Below, in pieces: positions 59,497 through 64,000 of a stretch of DNA of 64,000 nucleotides. Numbering within the stretch: position 1 is the first letter of the stretch; each line of letters starts with the position of its first letter. A model generated the notes under the pieces. That model was not told where the DNA came from. It did no database searches and saw nothing but the letters and a program-made list of their open reading frames with translations. The translations under genes were made by a program, and so were the position numbers. Source of the DNA: a virus; the IMG/VR virus record IMGVR_UViG_3300025647_000026, positions 1-64,000 of that record; one strand, 5' to 3'.

Positions 59497-60076
59497 GGAG
59501 ATGGTTGGAGAGGATTGTGTTCAGAGAGGGGTGTTAAACGATGGTGATGTTAGAAAAAATATATGGGAGTATAAGTCAATAGTCATACGCACTCATTTGA
59601 CTTCTGCGCTCCTACAAAAAAACACCCGCACCCCTTATAAACCACTGCACACCAATTTTTTAAATATATATGTAAGCAACAACAAGCATATAAATTTATT
59701 AAAATTAAAATATAAAAATCTATCATTCAACATTTTAAACCATGCTAAACGTTCAATGTACAAGGTTTAAGGCTTACACTGTTAGCATTAAAATAAACCT
59801 TGTAAAACCCAACAAATAGGCTTAATGAATACCAATACATTACAAAAACAATGCAAAAATATAACTGCTTAATAATCAAATGCAAAGGCAACTTCACTCA
59901 CGGGCTGAAGACAACTTTCCCAAGGGGTAAATTTTTAGGGGTTATTTTTAACAGTTTTCAATGTAAAAATGAATAATCACCTCCATAAATAACAGTTCAA
60001 ACCTCCAATTTTCATAGTACTATATTATTACCTACTTTTAAGCCTATCTAATTAACTAACTAATTAACTTCAATCA
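59497..60076 (+). other. 580-nt non-coding region with nested inverted repeats
   Basis: No convincing gene (a weak 89-aa frame is rejected). Contains AAGTCAA/TTGACTT near 59574-59604, the interleaved pairs ATGCTAA (59742) with TTAGCAT (59782) and TACAAGGTTTA (59759) with TAAACCTTGTA (59794), which form a pseudoknot-like order, and two GGGGTWAWTTTT repeats near 59925-59945. Candidate origin, attachment site or structured RNA. No iterons recognised. Confidence 0.5.
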
Positions 60077-60328
60077 ATGGATAAAAAACAACAAATAAAC
60101 TACTCAAATCAAATATTTGCCTTATTCGTTCAAGACTTATGCAATACTAATAATATTACTATCTATAAACTAGCTAAGGAAACTAAAATTAACAAATCTT
60201 TTTTTTACAATAAAATAAATAACTACTCTTTGCATTACGTTACTTTGCCAACTATCATAATAATCTGTAATACTTTTAATTTTGCTTTTGACATACCTAA
60301 ATATATTAAACAACTCGAATCAAAATAG
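60077..60328 (+). CDS. HTH (XRE/Cro-like) regulator
   Basis: 83 aa. 'NNITIYKLAKETKINKSFFYNKIN' reads as a Cro/C1-type helix-turn-helix, with a C-terminal ILICNTFNFAFD helix as in XRE domains. Small size and position after a non-coding region suit a repressor or Cro-like regulator. Confidence 0.65.
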   Translation: MDKKQQINYSNQIFALFVQDLCNTNNITIYKLAKETKINKSFFYNKINNYSLHYVTLPTIIIICNTFNFAFDIPKYIKQLESK

Positions 60329-60607
60329 TTTCTTTCCTCCTTACATTCTTTGTCTTTTGCCCTATCATTTTTATATAACATGTAGTTTCTTTTTTGTGGT
60401 TTATTTTCTTTATTTTAAAAACAAAATAAAGCCAAATAAACACACGTTTTAGCATAGAATCATTCTAAATAACATTTATTTTAAGCCTTTTTGCATTTTA
60501 ATTGATTGATTACTAACCATTAATTCATTTTAATTCTATTTATATTGTAGTTTAATACGCTTGGTTGTTCCTTTGCCTCATCAAATAACAACTAAACAAA
60601 TTTAATT
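60329..60607 (+). other. Intergenic region with AT-rich hairpin
   Basis: No gene seen. GTTTATTT (60399) and AAATAAAC (60434) enclose TTTATTTT/AAAATAAA (60409/60423), a 16-bp interrupted stem. Near the end TTCCTTTG with TTG 20 nt upstream is a possible promoter for the gene at 60608. Confidence 0.45.
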
Positions 60608-60904
60608 ATGAAAACATTACAACAACAATTTAATGAAATTACTTTATTAAGATTATTCGAGATTGAAGTAATAAACAAAAATACTTTTGAAACTGACTAT
60701 ATTATTTTCAATATTGAACTAGATAATAATTGCCTTATTGCTACTCATGAAAGTTTGACAATTGAGCAACAAAATAGCAATAAAATTGCTTTTGTTTCAA
60801 TTGAGTTAGATGGTTGTTTTTCACTAGATGAAAATTTACAAGGTTTGCACGGTGAATGTATAGATGCAATTTTAAATAGTGACTTTTTTGAACTAGCTAA
60901 ATAA
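60608..60904 (+). CDS. 98-aa acidic protein, unknown
   Basis: Acidic beta-rich protein (MKTLQQQFNEITLLRLFEIEV...). Start follows ATTTAATT-ATG. First of the right-end small-gene cluster. Not recognised. Confidence 0.6.
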   Translation: MKTLQQQFNEITLLRLFEIEVINKNTFETDYIIFNIELDNNCLIATHESLTIEQQNSNKIAFVSIELDGCFSLDENLQGLHGECIDAILNSDFFELAK

Positions 60905-60912
60905 ACAAAATT

Positions 60913-61068
60913 ATGAAAAACTTATTATTTACAATTCTTTATTTGGGCTTCATTTTAGCTATTATTTCAATCGCAACAACTAATATATATTTATTAGGAT
61001 TGTCGGAGCTAATTTGTTTCCCGATAATAATCAGATTATTATTTTTAAACTTCAAAAATAAAGTTTAA
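60913..61068 (+). CDS. 51-aa membrane protein
   Basis: MKNLLFTILYLGFILAIIS... with two hydrophobic helices (3-20, 27-45) and a basic end. Preceded by AACAAAATT-ATG. Confidence 0.5.
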   Translation: MKNLLFTILYLGFILAIISIATTNIYLLGLSELICFPIIIRLLFLNFKNKV

Positions 61069-61159
61069 CTAACAAATAATTTTAACTAAATTTCATTTTA
61101 ATAACTTAGCTGTAATATTGCAGCATTCAATTAACAAATTAAAAACACAAATCAAAATT

Positions 61160-61402
61160 ATGAATTATTCAAACGTAAATTTAAAAAGACCTTACGAGGC
61201 AAATCAAAACATTTTAGACTCAATTAATTTTGATGTTTTATTGTTAGAAATATCTTGCAATTTACCAATAATTAACAAAGAAACAATAAGAAAGCAGTTT
61301 GAAACAAGTTTAAACGCTAAAATTAACGAGGCGAAACAAGTTTTTAATGATAATTTAGAAAACATTTTAACTGAGGCTTTAGAGTATCAAAATATGAAAT
61401 AA
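61160..61402 (+). CDS. 80-aa helical protein, unknown
   Basis: MNYSNVNLKRPYEANQN... start at ATG 61160 after the conserved AATCAAAATT leader; the longer frame is less likely. Not recognised. Confidence 0.55.
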   Translation: MNYSNVNLKRPYEANQNILDSINFDVLLLEISCNLPIINKETIRKQFETSLNAKINEAKQVFNDNLENILTEALEYQNMK

Positions 61403-61437
61403 ATAAGAGTTTAACTGACGAGAATTTAATATTCGAA

Positions 61438-61457
61438 ACAAGGTTTAAAAGCCTTGT
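61438..61457 (+). other. Short hairpin ACAAGG...CCTTGT
   Basis: ACAAGG (61438-61443) pairs with CCTTGT (61452-61457). The motif ACAAGGTTTAA also occurs at 59760, inside the pseudoknot-like repeat; no T run follows. Confidence 0.5.
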
Positions 61458-61482
61458 ATTAAACAAATTAAAAAACAAAATT

Positions 61483-61746
61483 ATGAATACAATTGAAAAC
61501 AAAAAAGCTAAAAAATGGGATTACTCAAAAGTAATACAACAAAATTGTTGTTATGGTTGGGAAGATGTAAGCACATACGAAACAAACAGCCAATTTTTAA
61601 ACTTTCAAAAAAGCGGAGTTTTTAAAGAAAATAGCAAAGGGAAAAATTTTGAAGTATCTTTAATTAATCATGATTTTGCGGAGTATGCTCGTATGGGTTA
61701 CGCTGTAAGAATAATAAAAAGAAAAACACTAAATAAAGGAGAATAA
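61483..61746 (+). CDS. 87-aa protein, unknown
   Basis: MNTIENKKAKKWDYSKVIQQN... contains NCCYGWEDVSTYE; possibly a small beta fold. Leader AACAAAATT-ATG. Not recognised. Confidence 0.55.
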   Translation: MNTIENKKAKKWDYSKVIQQNCCYGWEDVSTYETNSQFLNFQKSGVFKENSKGKNFEVSLINHDFAEYARMGYAVRIIKRKTLNKGE

Positions 61747-61750
61747 AAAA

Positions 61751-62158
61751 ATGGATATTCAAGACTTAAAAACAGCTAAAGAACAAAAAGTTAGTTTATT
61801 GTTAAAAGATTGTAAAGTATTTTTTGCTTTCAGTAATCAACAATTTGAAGAAAATAAAACACCTTTAGAGGAGGGAGAAAAATATGTTTCTATTGGTGCG
61901 GGTGGATATATGCCAAAAAGCCAAAAAGAAAATTTTAATAATGGTATGGATTTAATACATAATTGGTATAAAGGCGAAACGAAAAACAATAAATTAAGAA
62001 AGGAAAATATACTGTATGAGTTAAATAATCATGAAGCCTTTTATACAATGAGTATTGATACTACATTGGAAGTTTTAGGAAGCGAATATACAAGAAAAGA
62101 GGTTTTCAGCGTATATTCTAGGGAGTTAAAAAAATTAATTAAGGCGGATAAAATATAA
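61751..62158 (+). CDS. 135-aa protein, Bacteroidota-specific hypothetical
   Basis: 135 aa: 'CKVFFAFSNQQFEENKTPLEEGEKYVSIGAGGYMPK' recalls a small hypothetical family (DUF7659-like) of Bacteroidota mobile elements, with an Asn/Glu-rich helical C-terminus. The link is by memory of the motif. Confidence 0.5.
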   Translation: MDIQDLKTAKEQKVSLLLKDCKVFFAFSNQQFEENKTPLEEGEKYVSIGAGGYMPKSQKENFNNGMDLIHNWYKGETKNNKLRKENILYELNNHEAFYTMSIDTTLEVLGSEYTRKEVFSVYSRELKKLIKADKI

Positions 62159-62162
62159 AATT

Positions 62163-62393
62163 ATGAAAAACGAAATTTATAAAAACTGCAAAAGTATTTT
62201 AATTGATACAGCTAAAGAAGCCAAAAGGCACAATAAAACAGATAAGCCTTATATAAGACAATGTATAAACGAACAAGCCGACCAATTGCACCGACAAATT
62301 GATTTTCACGAAATAAAGGAAACAATAAGCCAAAAGCAAGCAAATTTATATAAATTATGGATTACTAATTTAGCTTGTAATTTACACCCCTAA
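62163..62393 (+). CDS. 76-aa helical protein
   Basis: MKNEIYKNCKSILIDTAKEAKRH... basic and helical, with two cysteines. Unknown. Confidence 0.55.
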   Translation: MKNEIYKNCKSILIDTAKEAKRHNKTDKPYIRQCINEQADQLHRQIDFHEIKETISQKQANLYKLWITNLACNLHP

Positions 62394-62404
62394 AAATTAA
62401 ACCA

Positions 62405-62500
62405 ATGAAAACAATAATTAAAATCTTCCTTTCAATAGGTGAATTTATAGGCATTGCAATTTTATTATTTGGCTTAATTATACTAATTGAATTACTTTAA
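62405..62500 (+). CDS. 31-aa single-helix membrane peptide
   Basis: MKTIIKIFLSIGEFIGIAIL... almost entirely hydrophobic after a short basic start. Could be a small toxin or membrane regulator; only size and hydrophobicity support it. Confidence 0.4.
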   Translation: MKTIIKIFLSIGEFIGIAILLFGLIILIELL

Positions 62501-62508
62501 AGCCTTAT

Positions 62509-62565
62509 AACGTGGCTTAATAGCTTGAAAATAAAGCTATGTAAATATTGAATATTTGCCACGTT
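62509..62565 (+). other. Two nested stems between small genes
   Basis: AACGTGGC (62509-62516) and GCCACGTT (62558-62565) enclose ATAGCTT (62520) with AAGCTAT (62534). No T run. Possible regulatory RNA element upstream of the gene at 62593. Confidence 0.5.
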
Positions 62566-62592
62566 CAAACACAAAAAAACAACAAATAAAAT

Positions 62593-62826
62593 ATGAATAT
62601 TCGCACAAAGAGACCCATAAATACAGTTAGAATAGTTAAAATTAGTTGCACTAATGAAATAGGGCAAACCAATCAAACTTTTACAGTGGATGAAAATAGT
62701 AAACAAAACAGCCCTAGTTTTGATAGTTATAATAATTTTATTGATTGGAAAAACAAACTTATTAATTATGCTTTTCGCACTGATTTAGAATATACTAAAC
62801 AAAACTATACTTCACCTTGTAACTAA
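62593..62826 (+). CDS. 77-aa protein, unknown
   Basis: MNIRTKRPINTVRIVKISC... beta then helical. Leader AACAAATAAAAT-ATG. Not recognised. Confidence 0.55.
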   Translation: MNIRTKRPINTVRIVKISCTNEIGQTNQTFTVDENSKQNSPSFDSYNNFIDWKNKLINYAFRTDLEYTKQNYTSPCN

Positions 62827-62833
62827 ATTAACC

Positions 62834-63019
62834 ATGCAAAATTTAACCGATAAACAACTTCTTGATATGTGTGTAAATTACATGTACACGCCTCAAGGCT
62901 TATTAATTAGCTGTATTGCATTTATGATTTTAATTGGATTAATAGGCTTAACAATTGGATTGTTTCGCACAATTGCGCTAATTAAAACAGACTGCGAGGA
63001 AATTTTAAAAGATAAATAA
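62834..63019 (+). CDS. 61-aa membrane protein
   Basis: MQNLTDKQLLDMCVNYM... with a transmembrane helix 'LLISCIAFMILIGLIGLTIGLF'. Unknown. Confidence 0.55.
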   Translation: MQNLTDKQLLDMCVNYMYTPQGLLISCIAFMILIGLIGLTIGLFRTIALIKTDCEEILKDK

Positions 63020-63057
63020 ACATACAATTTTAAACAAATAAGGAACACAATAAAATT

Positions 63058-63264
63058 ATGGAAACTTTACAGCAAACAAGCTTTAATTTAAGAAATGCAG
63101 CTATTCAAAATATTACAGACTACTGTAATAAAAACAATTGTATGGAGCAATTTAATTCAATCAAAAAAGAGTTAATTTTACAAGCGGAAAAAGATAATAA
63201 TGAATTGATACCAATTGAATTTTACAGAAAATTTTATAATTTATCAATTGAATTTCTAAAATAA
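63058..63264 (+). CDS. 68-aa helical protein
   Basis: METLQQTSFNLRNAAIQNIT... helical, unknown. Leader AATAAAATT-ATG. Confidence 0.55.
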   Translation: METLQQTSFNLRNAAIQNITDYCNKNNCMEQFNSIKKELILQAEKDNNELIPIEFYRKFYNLSIEFLK

Positions 63265-63366
63265 GGAACAAATAAATTTAACTTTAAAGTATTGTAAAAT
63301 AACTATTTACCTACATTAAGGAACAAACAAACTAAAATAAGGAATATAAAAAAACATCAAAACATC

Positions 63367-63504
63367 ATGAATAAAGAAAATTATTTTATAGTATATTGGT
63401 TTGGCAGCCCAATATTTCAAACAAAAGACGAATTAACTGCTTATGCTTATGCAAATACATATAACACAGCAATTGTAAAAAAATCAAATAAATCATTATT
63501 ATAA
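63367..63504 (+). CDS. 45-aa protein
   Basis: MNKENYFIVYWFGSPIFQTK... aromatic-rich; A-rich leader AACATC-ATG. Its stop is 4 nt before the next gene, which begins with the same ACATC-ATG context. Confidence 0.45.
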   Translation: MNKENYFIVYWFGSPIFQTKDELTAYAYANTYNTAIVKKSNKSLL

Positions 63505-63508
63505 CATC

Positions 63509-63703
63509 ATGCAAGCAATATATTTCAAAGGCACAATAATAGCTATATCCACAGCAGACAAAAATACAAGAGTAATTTTAAAACAACATAGCTGCGAAAG
63601 GTTGCAGCCAGCAGACTTTGCAGATTTATTTGTGAGCGGGCAAACTTATAAACTAAAAGATAATTATACAGTTAAACCAATTTATTTAAATCAAATATTT
63701 TAA
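63509..63703 (+). CDS. 64-aa protein, unknown
   Basis: MQAIYFKGTIIAISTADKN... beta-rich. Not recognised. Confidence 0.5.
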   Translation: MQAIYFKGTIIAISTADKNTRVILKQHSCERLQPADFADLFVSGQTYKLKDNYTVKPIYLNQIF

Positions 63704-63722
63704 ACATACAAACACAAACAAA

Positions 63723-63965
63723 ATGAAATTAACATACGTTTTAAAAGAAAATGTACTTTCTGATAATATTTTAGAAGTGCCCGAAAAAGGTTATATTTTC
63801 AAAGGTGGGATTATAGCAGTTTTAAAAGAATATAGTTTTCAAAATGAATGGAGCGATAAGCTAACAACTAAAAAATTTAAAAAGCAAAGTAGTTTATTTG
63901 AATACTTAAATAAAAACTATCAAAATTTAGATTTAGATTTTACAAACACAATTTTAACCAATTAA
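63723..63965 (+). CDS. 80-aa protein, unknown
   Basis: MKLTYVLKENVLSDNILEVP... mixed alpha/beta. Last complete gene in the window; nothing further readable to 64000. Confidence 0.5.
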   Translation: MKLTYVLKENVLSDNILEVPEKGYIFKGGIIAVLKEYSFQNEWSDKLTTKKFKKQSSLFEYLNKNYQNLDLDFTNTILTN

Positions 63966-64000
63966 AAACTCGAACAATTTAAAAACACAAAACAAAATTA

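Noticed and set aside
59501-59770. 89-aa open frame after the antirepressor
   Set aside because: No promoter or A-rich leader, atypical composition and overlap with the repeat structures at 59742-59804; no credible coding signal.
1-64000. CRISPR array, insertion sequence or transposase
   Set aside because: No regularly spaced repeats, cas genes or transposase motifs were seen in the window.

Overview
The window is an AT-rich (about one third G+C by eye) tailed-phage genome segment, almost certainly from a phage or prophage of the Bacteroidota, most likely a flavobacterial host. Promoters follow the Bacteroidota form (TTG or similar, about 19 nt, then TAnnTTTG), starts have A-rich leaders rather than Shine-Dalgarno sites, and many proteins belong to families typical of Bacteroidota phages. 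I see no tape measure, sheath or baseplate genes. There are large internal (ejection) proteins and a very large muzzle/stabilisation-type tail protein. This points to a short-tailed (podovirus-like) virion with some crAss-like traits, but not clearly a member of Crassvirales. Both ends of the window are open; no DNA polymerase, primase or endolysin is visible.

Layout. 1-10.5 kb (- strand): two small membrane proteins (holin-type), LamG-like tail protein, adaptor, 1522-aa tail protein, then scaffold, major capsid and decoration genes. 10.6-22.9 kb (+ strand island): tail fibre genes with their own repeated promoters, probable small terminase, TerL, portal, head-tail connector. 23.0-28.7 kb (- strand): collar/ring-type proteins, a run of tiny accessory genes including a lipoprotein and an Acb2/Tad1-pattern protein, and more virion proteins. 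28.8-42.0 kb (- strand): internal virion proteins (1382, 1269, 449 and 257 aa; the 1269-aa one carries a GNAT-like domain) interspersed with a BRO antirepressor, a ferritin-like protein and a structured non-coding stretch. 42.0-51.1 kb (- strand): HNH/AP2 homing endonuclease, DUF3820, a winged-helix protein behind an attenuator, many tiny genes, two tRNA-like genes, a zincin, a calcineurin-like phosphoesterase, a dual-specificity-type phosphatase and a DUF3310 protein. 51.2-58.6 kb (+ strand): BRO protein, replisome organiser, DnaB/Twinkle-type ATPase, small serine recombinase, duplicated small genes. 58.7-64 kb (+ strand): AntA/AntB antirepressor, a roughly 580-nt non-coding region with a pseudoknot-like repeat, an HTH regulator and about a dozen very small unknown genes.

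How it may work. Virion morphogenesis genes are split into many short transcription units, often with a terminator abutting the next promoter. At least twelve genes have the -7 box exactly four bases before ATG, which predicts leaderless mRNAs. Seven leftward promoters of small or accessory genes share an extra CTAATTAAA-like -33 element and look like one regulon. Three antirepressor-type proteins, an HTH protein and a serine recombinase suggest a temperate or formerly temperate lifestyle. Two disrupted genes, a poly-A frameshift at 43718-43723 and an in-frame TAA near 51254, are either natural decay or assembly errors.
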